36,475 bases of DNA, taken from contig NZ_JFCB01000052.1 of assembly GCF_000725125.1 (NCBI RefSeq), positions 1 to 36,475 of the forward strand. The letters run 5' to 3'. The stretch's first letter is position 1. The number at the start of each line of letters is the position of its first letter. This DNA comes from Streptomyces toyocaensis (GTDB lineage Bacteria; Actinomycetota; Actinomycetes; Streptomycetales; Streptomycetaceae). The notes below the pieces were generated by a model. The model worked only from the letters and a program-made list of their open reading frames with translations. It was not told the DNA's origin and searched no databases. The position numbers and the translations under genes were made by a program. Shown here one piece after another: positions 1-7,526 of the stretch.

Positions 1-469
1 CCCGCATCGCGTTGCCGAGCCGGTCGATGTCGGTCGTGATCCGCGACAGCAGATCACCCGTGCCCGCCCGTTCCAGCACTCCCGGCGGCAGCCCGACCGA
101 CCGCACCAGGAAGTCCTCGCGCAGGTCGGCCAGCATCCGTTCCCCGAGCATCGCCCCGCGCAGCCGGACCTGCCGGACGAACACCGCCTGAACGGCCAGC
201 GCGAGCAGGAAGAAGCCCGCGGTGGGTACCAGGTGCAGCTCCCGCTCCCGGTCCGAGACCCGCTCCACCAGTCCGCCCAGCAGGTAAGGGCCCACCATGG
301 AGGCGATCACGGCGACCGTGTTCACGGTGATCAGCAGCAGGAAGGCCCGGCGGTGCCGGCTCAGCAGCTCCGCGACATAGGCGCGCACGGTCGCGGGCGC
401 GCCCACGGGCAGCGTGCCGGCCGTGGTCGGGACCGCCGGGTCGTAGGCCGGTGGCACGACGCCGATCAT
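1..469 (-). CDS. ABC exporter permease/ATP-binding subunit, 5' part only
   Basis: This is the N-terminal 156 codons of a second ABC half-transporter; the rest lies beyond the left edge. The ATG at 469 overlaps the TGA of the upstream ABC gene (466-468) in a 4-base ATGA, so the two are translationally coupled and probably form a heterodimer. After a soluble N-terminus starting MIGVVPPAYDP there is a first hydrophobic helix (AFLLLITVNTVAVIASMVGPYLLGG) and a second (TAGFFLLALAVQAVFV). Next comes the conserved coupling segment with LRGAMLGERMLADLRE and a GDLLSRITTDIDRL motif typical of type IV ABC exporter membrane domains. The nucleotide-binding domain is not visible. Its partner has a broken Walker A, so this subunit is predicted to carry the intact ATPase motifs. 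Confidence 0.88.
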   Translation of the reverse strand, partial: MIGVVPPAYDPAVPTTAGTLPVGAPATVRAYVAELLSRHRRAFLLLITVNTVAVIASMVGPYLLGGLVERVSDRERELHLVPTAGFFLLALAVQAVFVRQVRLRGAMLGERMLADLREDFLVRSVGLPPGVLERAGTGDLLSRITTDIDRLGNAMR

Positions 470-2355
470 GCCGTCTCCTCGATCTCTCGCAGCTCATCCA
501 GCTCATCCAGCTCATCCAGCTCGGCCGGCTCGGCCGGCTCGGCCGGCTCGCGCAGTCCGCGCGGGCTCCGGTCGTCCCGCAACACGCCGTCGCCTTCCAG
601 GGCGGCCTCGCCCGGCGCGGCCTCGTCCTCGGTCTCGCGGGTCACCACGGCCCGGTACCGGAGCTCGGTGCGCACCAGGTCCCGATGGCTGCCGACCGCG
701 GCGACGGTGCCGTCGTGCAGGAACACCACCCGGTCGGCACGGTCCAGCAGCAGCGGGGACGAGGTGAACACGACGGTGGTGCGGCCCGCCCGCAGGGTGC
801 GCACGCCCTGGGCGATCCGGGCCTCGGTGTGCGAGTCGACGGCCGAGGTGGGCTCGTCGAGGACGAGCACCTCCGGGTCCGTGACCAGCGACCGGGCCAG
901 CGAGAGGCGCTGGCGCTGCCCTCCCGACAGGGACCGTCCGCGTTCGGTGATCCGGGCGTCCATCGGGTCGTCGGCGCCGAGTGAGCCCTGCACCAGCGCC
1001 GCCAGCACGTCCCCGCACTGCGCCGCGTCCAGTGCGTCGTGCGGGTCGACCGCGCCGGAGACGGGCACGTCGAGCAGCTCGCGCAGGGTGCCGGAGAGCA
1101 GCACCGGATCCTTGTCCTGCACCAGGACGGCCCCGCGGGCGCACTCCAGCGGCAGTTCGTCGAGGGGCACCCCGCCGAGCAGCACCGAGGTGCCCCGCTG
1201 TGCGGCGTGCCCGCCCAGTCGTTCGGCCAGCCGTCCCGCCGCGTCGGGGTCCCCGCAGACCACCGCGGTGAGCCGCCCCGCGGGGGCGAGCAGTCCGGTC
1301 GCCGGGTCGTACAGGTCACCGGCCGGGGTCTCGGCGGCCCGTGACCCCGCGGTGTCCGTGGCCCGTTCCAGGGACAGCACGTGCGCGACCCGCTTGGCCG
1401 AGGGACGCGAGAAGGAGTACGCCATCGCGATCTCCTCGAAGTGCCGGACCGGGTAGGTGAGCAGCATGACCGAGCTGTAGACGGTGACCAGTTCCCCGAC
1501 GGCGATCCGGCCGTCGCGGGCCAGATGGACGCCGTACCAGACCACCGTGATCAGCAGCAGCCCCGGAAGGATCACCTGGACGGCGGCGATCAGCGACCAC
1601 ATCCGCGCACTGCGCACGGCGGCGTGGCGGACCTCCTGTGAGGCGCGCCGGTAGCGGTCGAGGAACAGGTCCTCGCCGCCGATGCCGCGCAGCACCCGCA
1701 GCCCGGCGACGGTGTCGGAGGCCAGTTCGGTGGCCCGTCCGGCCTTCTCGCGCTGGGCGTCCGCCCGCCGCGTGGCGCGGGGCAGCAGCGGCAGCACCGC
1801 GAGCGCCGGCACGGGCAGTCCGACCGCGACGACGACGCCGAGTGCCGGCTGGTAGACGACCAGCCCGGCGCACACCAGCGCGATGGTGACCGCGGCCGCG
1901 GTGAACCGCGACAGGGCCTCGACGAACCAGCCGACCTTCTCCACGTCACCGGTGGAGACGGCCACGACCTCGCCGGCGGCGACCCGCCGGGTCAGCGTGG
2001 AGCCCAGCGTGGCGGCCTTGCGGCCCAGAAGTTGCTGCACGCGGGCGGCGGCGGTGATCCAGTTGGTGACGGCGGCGCGGTGCAGGAAGGTGTCACCCAC
2101 CGCGTTGCCCACGCAGGCCAGTGCCAGCAGGCCCCCGGCCAGCGCGAGGCGTCCGCCGGAGCGGTCGACCGCGGCCTGGACGGCGACACCGACGCAGAAC
2201 GGCAGCGAGGCGACGGAGACGAAGTGCAGCAGGCCCCAGGCCAACGACGTGAGCTGCCCGGACAGCTGGTTCCGGAAGAGCCACCACAGGAAACGGGGGC
2301 CCGAGCGCGCGTCGGGCACCCCGGGGTCGGGATACGGAAGGTCTTGGATCTGCAT
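466..2355 (-). CDS. ABC exporter subunit with degenerate Walker A (TMD-NBD half-transporter)
   Basis: A 629-residue half-transporter: a six-helix exporter membrane domain (about residues 25-320) followed by a nucleotide-binding domain. The signature LSGGQRQRLSLARS (about 473) and Walker B LVLDEPTSAVD (about 495) are canonical, and the Q-loop VLVQDKD is present. The Walker A position (about 366-375) reads CGDPDAAGRLAE and has no GKS/T lysine. The H-loop region reads TVVFTSSPLLLDRAD with no histidine. This asymmetry is known in heterodimeric exporters, where one ATP site is non-hydrolytic. The gene overlaps the next ABC subunit by 4 bases. The C-terminus ends in an acidic tail of AEP and ELD triplets encoded by 9-bp tandem repeats. 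The ATG at 2355 has only a weak GGGA upstream. Substrate unknown; the MarR gene 211 bases away may regulate it. Confidence 0.9.
   Translation of the reverse strand: MQIQDLPYPDPGVPDARSGPRFLWWLFRNQLSGQLTSLAWGLLHFVSVASLPFCVGVAVQAAVDRSGGRLALAGGLLALACVGNAVGDTFLHRAAVTNWITAAARVQQLLGRKAATLGSTLTRRVAAGEVVAVSTGDVEKVGWFVEALSRFTAAAVTIALVCAGLVVYQPALGVVVAVGLPVPALAVLPLLPRATRRADAQREKAGRATELASDTVAGLRVLRGIGGEDLFLDRYRRASQEVRHAAVRSARMWSLIAAVQVILPGLLLITVVWYGVHLARDGRIAVGELVTVYSSVMLLTYPVRHFEEIAMAYSFSRPSAKRVAHVLSLERATDTAGSRAAETPAGDLYDPATGLLAPAGRLTAVVCGDPDAAGRLAERLGGHAAQRGTSVLLGGVPLDELPLECARGAVLVQDKDPVLLSGTLRELLDVPVSGAVDPHDALDAAQCGDVLAALVQGSLGADDPMDARITERGRSLSGGQRQRLSLARSLVTDPEVLVLDEPTSAVDSHTEARIAQGVRTLRAGRTTVVFTSSPLLLDRADRVVFLHDGTVAAVGSHRDLVRTELRYRAVVTRETEDEAAPGEAALEGDGVLRDDRSPRGLREPAEPAEPAELDELDELDELREIEETA
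490..546. repeat. In-frame 9-bp tandem repeats in ABC gene 3' end
   Basis: On the + strand there are three copies of AGCTCATCC (491-517) followed by three copies of the related nGCTCGGCC unit (518-544). On the coding (minus) strand they encode (AEP)3 then (ELD)3. The unit is a multiple of three, so copy-number change would lengthen or shorten the tail without a frameshift. Confidence 0.85.
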
Positions 2356-2566
2356 GACGTCCCAGTGGCTCGGTCAGCGGGCGGCGGAAGGAGAAGCGGA
2401 GGGGGTCGCACCGGGCGGAGCGGTGCCCGTGCGAGGCGCGGGCATGCCTGCGCGCCGTCCGCGGACGGAAGCAGCAAACCGTGACAGGTTGGCGCCGCCG
2501 CGTACGGCGGGGCAACCGGTTTTCCACCCCCACCGCCCGGAACCGGCGACCCGGCCGGACGTCACC

Positions 2567-3040
2567 TCACGGACGTCGGACGGACGCGTCACGGCACGGC
2601 GGGGAGACCGTCCCGTCGACCAGGGCGTTCAGCAACTCGCCCAGCTTTTCGCGCTGTTCGTCCCCCAGCGGGGCCAGGATCTCCTCCGCCGCGGTCCGGC
2701 GCGCCGCGCGCAGTTCCCGCAGCGCCGCGCGCCCGTCGTCGGTGAGCTCGATCCGGATCACCCGCCGGTTGGCCGGATCCGGCACCCGCCGCACCTTGCC
2801 GTTCGCCTCCAGCCCGTCGACGAGCGTGGTCACCGCCCGGGGGACCACCTCCAGCCGCTCGGCCAAGTCGGCCATGCGGGGCGGTGAACCGTAGTGCGCG
2901 AGCGTGCGCAGCAGCCGTGACTGGGCAGGAGTGACACCGAGCTCGCGCCGCTCCAGATGGCGCTTCTGGATGCGGTGCACCCGGCGGGTGAGCCGGAGCA
3001 GCTGCTCGGCCAGCAGGCCGTCGGGATCGGGAGCGGTCAT
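2567..3040 (-). CDS. MarR-family transcriptional regulator
   Basis: A 157-residue winged-helix repressor. N-terminal dimerisation helices (LLAEQLLRLTRRVHRIQKRHLE) precede a helix-turn-helix (MADLAERLEVVPRAVTTLVDGLEANGKV, about residues 56-83) and the beta-wing RRVPDPANRRVIRIELTDDG. Length and the DPANRR wing are typical of MarR. The ATG at 3040 is 103 bases from the divergent ABC exporter at 3144, and a 21-bp imperfect palindrome (3067-3087) lies between them. The usual arrangement is a drug-responsive repressor controlling itself and the adjacent exporter. It may also affect the ABC pair at 1-2355, which follows it on the same strand after 211 bases. The ligand cannot be deduced. Confidence 0.92.
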   Translation of the reverse strand: MTAPDPDGLLAEQLLRLTRRVHRIQKRHLERRELGVTPAQSRLLRTLAHYGSPPRMADLAERLEVVPRAVTTLVDGLEANGKVRRVPDPANRRVIRIELTDDGRAALRELRAARRTAAEEILAPLGDEQREKLGELLNALVDGTVSPPCRDASVRRP

Positions 3041-3066
3041 GCGGGAACGCTATCAGGATGCCGTTC

Positions 3067-3087
3067 ATTGTGAGTACAGGTAACAAT
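3067..3087. promoter_or_regulatory. Putative MarR operator palindrome
   Basis: ATTGT and ACAAT arms flank an 11-base centre that itself contributes A/T symmetric pairs. It sits in the 103-base region between the divergent MarR and ABC exporter genes. Its size and TTGT...ACAA pattern fit a MarR dimer site. This is inferred from symmetry and position only. Confidence 0.55.
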
Positions 3088-3143
3088 GGGCTCGGCTCCG
3101 CCCGCTCCGCGGCAACTCACCGGCACCCGTCCCGAAGGAGACC

Positions 3144-4946
3144 ATGCACCCCGACCACCGACCCGACTGGACCCCGCCCGCCGACGCCGGGGAGCACCCC
3201 CGGCAGGTTCGGCGCATCCTGAAGCTCTTCCGCCCCTACCGGGGCCGCCTCGCGGTCGTCGGCCTGCTCGTCGGCGCCGCGTCCCTGGTCTCGGTCGCCA
3301 CACCGTTCCTGCTGAAGGCGATCCTCGACGTCGCGATCCCCGAGGGCCGTACCGGGCTGCTGAGCCTGCTCGCGCTCGGCATGATCCTCAGCGCGGTCCT
3401 CACCAGCGTCTTCGGCGTGCTGCAGACCCTCATCTCCACGACCGTCGGCCAGCGCGTGATGCACGATCTGCGCACCGCCGTCTACGGGCGGCTCCAGCGC
3501 ATGTCGCTCGCCTTCTTCACCCGCACCCGCACCGGTGAGGTCCAGTCGCGCATCGCCAACGACATCGGCGGCATGCAGGCCACCGTCACGTCCACGGCGA
3601 CCTCCCTGGTCTCCAACCTCACCAGCGTGGTCGCCACCGTCGTCGCGATGCTCGCGCTCGACTGGCGGCTGACCGTCGTGTCCCTGGTGCTGCTGCCGGT
3701 GTTCGTCTGGATCAGCCGCCGCGTCGGCAACGAACGCAAGAGGATCACCACCCAGCGCCAGAAGCAGATGGCCGCGATGGCCGCCACGGTGACCGAGTCG
3801 CTCTCGGTCAGCGGCATCCTGCTGGGCCGCACCATGGGCCGCTCCGACTCCCTGACCGACGCGTTCTCGGACGAGTCGGAGCGCCTGGTCGACCTGGAGG
3901 TGCGGTCGAACATGGCCGGCCGCTGGCGGATGGCCGTCATCACCGTCGTCATGGCCGCGATGCCCGCCGTCATCTACTGGACGGCCGGCATCGCGCTGCA
4001 GACGGGTGGCCCGGAGGTCTCCATCGGCACGATCGTCGCCTTCGTCTCGCTCCAGCAGGGCCTGTTCCGCCCGGCCGTGAGCCTGCTGTCCACCGGCGTC
4101 CAGATCCAGACCTCGCTCGCCCTCTTCCAGCGCATCTTCGAGTACCTCGATCTCCCGGTCGACATCACCGAACGCGAGGACCCGGTGCGCCTCGACCGGA
4201 TCAAGGGCGAAGTGCGCTTCGAACACGTCACGTTCGGTTACGACGACAAGAGCGGGCCCGTCCTCGACGGCATCGACCTCACCGTCCCTCCGGGCGGCAG
4301 CCTCGCCGTCGTGGGCCCGACCGGAGCCGGCAAGTCCACCCTGGGCCATCTCGTACCGCGGCTGTACGACGTCACGGGGGGCCGGGTCACCCTCGACGGC
4401 ATCGACGTCCGCGACCTCGACTTCGACACGCTGGCCCGCGCGGTCGGCGTCGTCTCCCAGGAGACCTACCTCTTCCACGCCTCGGTGGCGGACAACCTGC
4501 GCTTCGCCAAGCCCGACGCCACCGACGAGGAACTGCACGCGGCGGCGAGGGCGGCCCAGATCCACGACCACATCGCGTCCCTGCCCGACGGGTACGACAC
4601 CGTGGTCGGCGAGCGCGGCCACCGGTTCTCGGGCGGCGAGAAGCAGCGCCTGGCGATCGCCCGGACGATCCTGCGCGACCCGCCGGTCCTGGTGCTCGAC
4701 GAGGCCACCAGCGCCCTGGACACCCGGACCGAGGCCGCCGTCCAGCGGGCCCTCGACGCGCTGTCGGCCGACCGCACCACGCTCACCATCGCCCATCGGC
4801 TGTCCACCGTCCGCGGTGCCGACCAGATCGTGGTCCTCGACTCCGGTCGCGCGGTCGAGCGCGGTACGCACGAGGAACTGCTCGAGCAGGGCGGACGCTA
4901 CGCGGCCCTCGTACGCCGGGACGCCCAACTGGAACCGACGAAATGA
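3144..4946 (+). CDS. ABC exporter, TMD-NBD, canonical ATPase motifs
   Basis: A 600-residue half-transporter expected to work as a homodimer. Six membrane helices fill about residues 30-325. The NBD has an intact Walker A GPTGAGKST (about 391), Q-loop VSQETYLF, signature FSGGEKQRLAIART (about 495), Walker B VLVLDEATSALD and H-loop TIAHRLSTV (about 548). A GAAGGAG ribosome site ends 3 bases before the ATG. It is divergent from the MarR gene and probably repressed by it, which suggests a multidrug or lipid/antibiotic exporter. Unlike the ABC pair at 1-2355, every catalytic motif is consensus. The gene ends 43 bases before the MltG-like gene. Substrate unknown. Confidence 0.93.
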   Translation: MHPDHRPDWTPPADAGEHPRQVRRILKLFRPYRGRLAVVGLLVGAASLVSVATPFLLKAILDVAIPEGRTGLLSLLALGMILSAVLTSVFGVLQTLISTTVGQRVMHDLRTAVYGRLQRMSLAFFTRTRTGEVQSRIANDIGGMQATVTSTATSLVSNLTSVVATVVAMLALDWRLTVVSLVLLPVFVWISRRVGNERKRITTQRQKQMAAMAATVTESLSVSGILLGRTMGRSDSLTDAFSDESERLVDLEVRSNMAGRWRMAVITVVMAAMPAVIYWTAGIALQTGGPEVSIGTIVAFVSLQQGLFRPAVSLLSTGVQIQTSLALFQRIFEYLDLPVDITEREDPVRLDRIKGEVRFEHVTFGYDDKSGPVLDGIDLTVPPGGSLAVVGPTGAGKSTLGHLVPRLYDVTGGRVTLDGIDVRDLDFDTLARAVGVVSQETYLFHASVADNLRFAKPDATDEELHAAARAAQIHDHIASLPDGYDTVVGERGHRFSGGEKQRLAIARTILRDPPVLVLDEATSALDTRTEAAVQRALDALSADRTTLTIAHRLSTVRGADQIVVLDSGRAVERGTHEELLEQGGRYAALVRRDAQLEPTK

Positions 4947-4989
4947 AGATATGCCGGGTTTGTAGCGATATGCGGGTTACCGTGCCCGC

Positions 4990-5835
4990 ATGCAGACGAA
5001 CACTCCGTCACGGAGCACGATCCGACTGACGCGCCGGGGCCGCCTCGCCCTCGCCGCGCTCGGGGCCGTCGTGGCCGGCACCGCCGTGGCGGTGCCGCTG
5101 CTGATCATGGGCGGCGACGACGAGGCCCGTCCCACGACCCTGGTGGTCCCGGAGGGCTGGCGGGCGAGCCAGGTGTACGCCGCCATCGACAAGACCCTCG
5201 AGCTGCCCGCGGGCACCACGAAGAAGTCCCTCGCCAAGGCGGCCCTGAAGCTGCCGAACGAGGCCGAGGGCAATCCGGAGGGCTACCTCTTCCCGGCCAC
5301 CTATCCGCTCCAGGAGAACGCGACCCCGCAGAAGCTGCTCGCGCGGATGGTCGACACGGCCAACAGGAAGTTCAACGGAGCCCCGATCGCCGCGGGTGCG
5401 CAGCGCAACGCGATGAACGTCTACCAGGCGGTCACCGTCGCGAGCATCGTCCAGGCGGAGGCCGCGACCAGGGCCGACATGGGCAAGGTGGCCCGGGTGA
5501 TCTTCAACCGGCTCGAGCGGGGCATGCCCCTCCAGATGGACTCGACCGTCCACTACGCCCTGGGCCGCTCCGCACCCGGCACGACGGAGGCCGACACCGA
5601 GGTCGACAGCCCCTACAACTCCTACCAGCGCATGGGCCTGCCGCCGACCCCGATCGACAACCCGGGTGAGGAGGCCGTGCGCGCCGCGATCAACCCGGCC
5701 CCGGGCGACTGGCTCTACTTCGTCACGGTCAGGCCCGGCGACACCCGCTTCACCGCCGACTTCGCGGAACACCAGCGCAACGTCGCCGAGTTCGACGCCC
5801 AGCGGACGAAGTCCGGCGGACCGGCGGGGACATGA
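4990..5835 (+). CDS. MltG/YceG-like endolytic murein transglycosylase, short paralogue
   Basis: A 281-residue membrane-anchored protein. A basic cytoplasmic start is followed by one transmembrane helix (about residues 19-40) and an extracytoplasmic YceG domain. Family motifs visible are EGYLFPATYP (97-106), VASIVQAEA (150-158, with E157 the likely catalytic Glu), VIFNRLERGMPLQMDSTVHYAL (170-191), SPYNSYQRMGLPPTPIDNPG (207-226) and the C-terminal DTRFTADFAEHQRNV. MltG cleaves nascent glycan strands at the membrane and sets chain length. The usual streptomycete MltG, encoded near aroE, is considerably longer, so this is probably a second, reduced copy; that is inference. No strong ribosome site precedes the ATG. 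A GATATGC direct repeat (4948 and 4967) lies just upstream. 'Aminodeoxychorismate lyase' is an old misannotation of this family. Confidence 0.9.
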   Translation: MQTNTPSRSTIRLTRRGRLALAALGAVVAGTAVAVPLLIMGGDDEARPTTLVVPEGWRASQVYAAIDKTLELPAGTTKKSLAKAALKLPNEAEGNPEGYLFPATYPLQENATPQKLLARMVDTANRKFNGAPIAAGAQRNAMNVYQAVTVASIVQAEAATRADMGKVARVIFNRLERGMPLQMDSTVHYALGRSAPGTTEADTEVDSPYNSYQRMGLPPTPIDNPGEEAVRAAINPAPGDWLYFVTVRPGDTRFTADFAEHQRNVAEFDAQRTKSGGPAGT

Positions 5836-5853
5836 CCCGGTCCGGCCCGGACA

Positions 5854-6933
5854 TCAGGCCGCGAGGGGTTCCACCTCCGCCAGCAGCCGCCTGATGTCCC
5901 GTACCGCCGCGCGTCCCGCCCGGTTGGCCCCGACGGTGCTGGCCGAGGGGCCGTAACCGACCAGGTGGATCCGCGGGTCGGCGACCGCCCGGGTCCCCTC
6001 CACCCGGATCCCGCCGCCGGGCTCCCGCAGTCGCAGCGGGGCGAGATGGCCGACGGCGGGCCGGAAACCCGTGGCCCACAGGATGACGTCGGCCGCCACC
6101 CGGCGCCCGTCCGCCCACTCCACACCGTCCGGCGTGATCCGGTCGAACAGGGGCTGCCGGTCGAGCACGCCGTCGGCGAGCCCCTGCCGGATGGCGTCGT
6201 TGAGCGGCAGCCCCGTCACCGAGACGACGCTGCGCGGCGCCAGCCCCTGCCGCACCCGCTCCTCGACGAGCGCCACGGCCGCCCGCCCCGCCTCCTCGTC
6301 GAAGGGGCCCTCACGGAAGACCGGGGGCCGCCGCGTCACCCAGGTCGTGGCCGCCGCGTACGGGGCGATCTCCAGCAGATGCTGGGTGCCCGAGGCCCCG
6401 CCGCCCACCACGACCGCCCGCTGCCCGGCGAACGCCTCGGGCCCCGGGTACTGCGCGGTGTGCAACTGCCGCCCGCGGAACGTCTCCTGACCCGGGTGGC
6501 GCGGCCAGAACGGCCGGTCCCAGGTACCGGTGGCGTTGATCAGCGCCCGCGTCGCCCAGGTGCCGTCCGAGGTCTCCACCAGCAGCCGCCCGCCGGGCCC
6601 CTCCCGTACCGCCCGCACGTCCACCGGCCGCCGCACCCGCAGGTCGAACGTCCGCTCGTAACGGTCGAAGTACTCGCTGATCACCTCGGAGGACGCCCGC
6701 GCCGGGTCGGCGTCCGTGAGCTCCATGCCGGGCAGCGCGTGGATCCCGTGCACCTTGCCGTACGTCAGGGAGGGCCACCGGAACTGCCAGGCGCCGCCGG
6801 GGCCGGGGGAGTGGTCCAGCACCACGAAGCCCCGGTCCGGCTCGAACCCGGCCCGCCGCAGGTGGTGGGCGCCGGCCAGTCCCGCCTGCCCGGCGCCCAC
6901 GACGACCACCTCGACCTCGCGCACCTCGTTCAC
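5854..6933 (-). CDS. FAD-dependent NAD(P)-binding oxidoreductase (flavin monooxygenase-like)
   Basis: A 359-residue two-dinucleotide-fold flavoprotein. The FAD-binding GAGQAG lies at residues 13-18 and a second Rossmann motif VVVGGGASG, for NAD(P)H, near 173-181. The late ILWATGFRPAV segment is the ATG motif of this family. Proteins of this shape include single-component flavin monooxygenases and thioredoxin-reductase-like enzymes. No CxxC disulfide is visible, so a monooxygenase or related activity is more likely. The start is GTG at 6933 with GGAAG close upstream. It converges with the MltG-like gene (18-base gap) and diverges from the YjbQ gene (83-base gap). Substrate not deducible. Confidence 0.87.
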   Translation of the reverse strand: MNEVREVEVVVVGAGQAGLAGAHHLRRAGFEPDRGFVVLDHSPGPGGAWQFRWPSLTYGKVHGIHALPGMELTDADPARASSEVISEYFDRYERTFDLRVRRPVDVRAVREGPGGRLLVETSDGTWATRALINATGTWDRPFWPRHPGQETFRGRQLHTAQYPGPEAFAGQRAVVVGGGASGTQHLLEIAPYAAATTWVTRRPPVFREGPFDEEAGRAAVALVEERVRQGLAPRSVVSVTGLPLNDAIRQGLADGVLDRQPLFDRITPDGVEWADGRRVAADVILWATGFRPAVGHLAPLRLREPGGGIRVEGTRAVADPRIHLVGYGPSASTVGANRAGRAAVRDIRRLLAEVEPLAA

Positions 6934-7016
6934 GCTTCCACCAACAGTGCGGCGGTCGTGGATCTTCCCGCCGGCGCTCCCGCGCGAAGCCGGCCGTGTC
7001 GGCCAGGATGGAGGGC

Positions 7017-7439
7017 ATGTCCGATGCCTTCACCACCCGAGTCCTGACCATCGCCACCGGCTCCGACGAGCGGGTCGTCGACCTCACCGGGGACTGCGAG
7101 TCCTTCCTGCGGGAGGCGGCGGCGGGCCGCGACGGCCTGCTCAACCTCTTCGTGCCGCACGCCACCGCCGGTATCGCCGTCATCGAGACCGGCGCCGGAA
7201 GTGACGACGACCTCCTGGCCGCCCTGCACACCCTGCTGCCCGCCGACGACCGCTGGCAGCACCGGCACGGCAGCCCCGGCCACGGCCGCGACCACGTCCT
7301 GCCCGCCTTCGTGCCGCCCCACGCGACGCTCCCGGTGGTCGGCGGCCGGCTGGAACTGGGCACCTGGCAGTCGGTCTGCCTGGTCGACACCAACAGGGAC
7401 AACCCCGACCGCCGGGTGCGGCTGAGCTTCCTCGGCTGA
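7017..7439 (+). CDS. YjbQ/UPF0047-family protein (secondary thiamine-phosphate synthase-like)
   Basis: A 140-residue protein showing the UPF0047 signature throughout: VPHATAGIAVIETG, the histidine-rich HRHGSPGHGRDHVLPA, and LELGTWQSVCLVDTNRDNPDRRVRLSFLG at the C-terminus. The E. coli member YjbQ has reported weak thiamine-phosphate synthase activity; the true cellular role of the family is unsettled. The conserved histidines suggest a metal or phosphate site. The ATG at 7017 was chosen because GGAGG lies about 4 bases upstream; in-frame starts at 6996 and 7008 lack this. A strong bidirectional terminator (7484-7518) separates it from the convergent LAL regulator. Confidence 0.9.
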   Translation: MSDAFTTRVLTIATGSDERVVDLTGDCESFLREAAAGRDGLLNLFVPHATAGIAVIETGAGSDDDLLAALHTLLPADDRWQHRHGSPGHGRDHVLPAFVPPHATLPVVGGRLELGTWQSVCLVDTNRDNPDRRVRLSFLG

Positions 7440-7483
7440 CCCCCGGACCAGGCTCCCCCGGCGCCTCCCGGACCGCGCGGACG

Positions 7484-7518
7484 CCGTCGTTCCCGCCTAC
7501 GGAAGGCGGGAACGACGG
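7484..7518. terminator. Bidirectional intrinsic terminator, 15-bp perfect stem
   Basis: A perfect 15-bp inverted repeat (7484-7498 and 7504-7518) has a 5-base loop ACGGA. It lies in the 87-base gap between the convergent YjbQ-like gene and LAL regulator gene, so it can serve both. It has no U tract, as is usual for streptomycete terminators. Confidence 0.85.
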
Positions 7519-7526
7519 ACACTCGA

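Noticed and set aside
490..546. Possible CRISPR-like or mobile repeat
   Set aside because: Units are only 9 bp, contiguous, in frame and without spacers; they are a coding minisatellite.
233..1456. Long rightward open frame opposite the ABC gene
   Set aside because: Ser/Arg-rich translation with no domain; it mirrors a well-supported ABC gene with all expected motifs on the other strand.
3117..4928. 603-codon leftward frame opposite the ABC exporter
   Set aside because: Composition is Asp/Gly/Arg-rich shadow coding caused by high GC; the rightward frame has every ABC motif and a good ribosome site.
4990..5835. Aminodeoxychorismate lyase (folate pathway)
   Set aside because: That name is a historical misannotation of YceG/MltG proteins; membrane anchor and motifs fit the transglycosylase.
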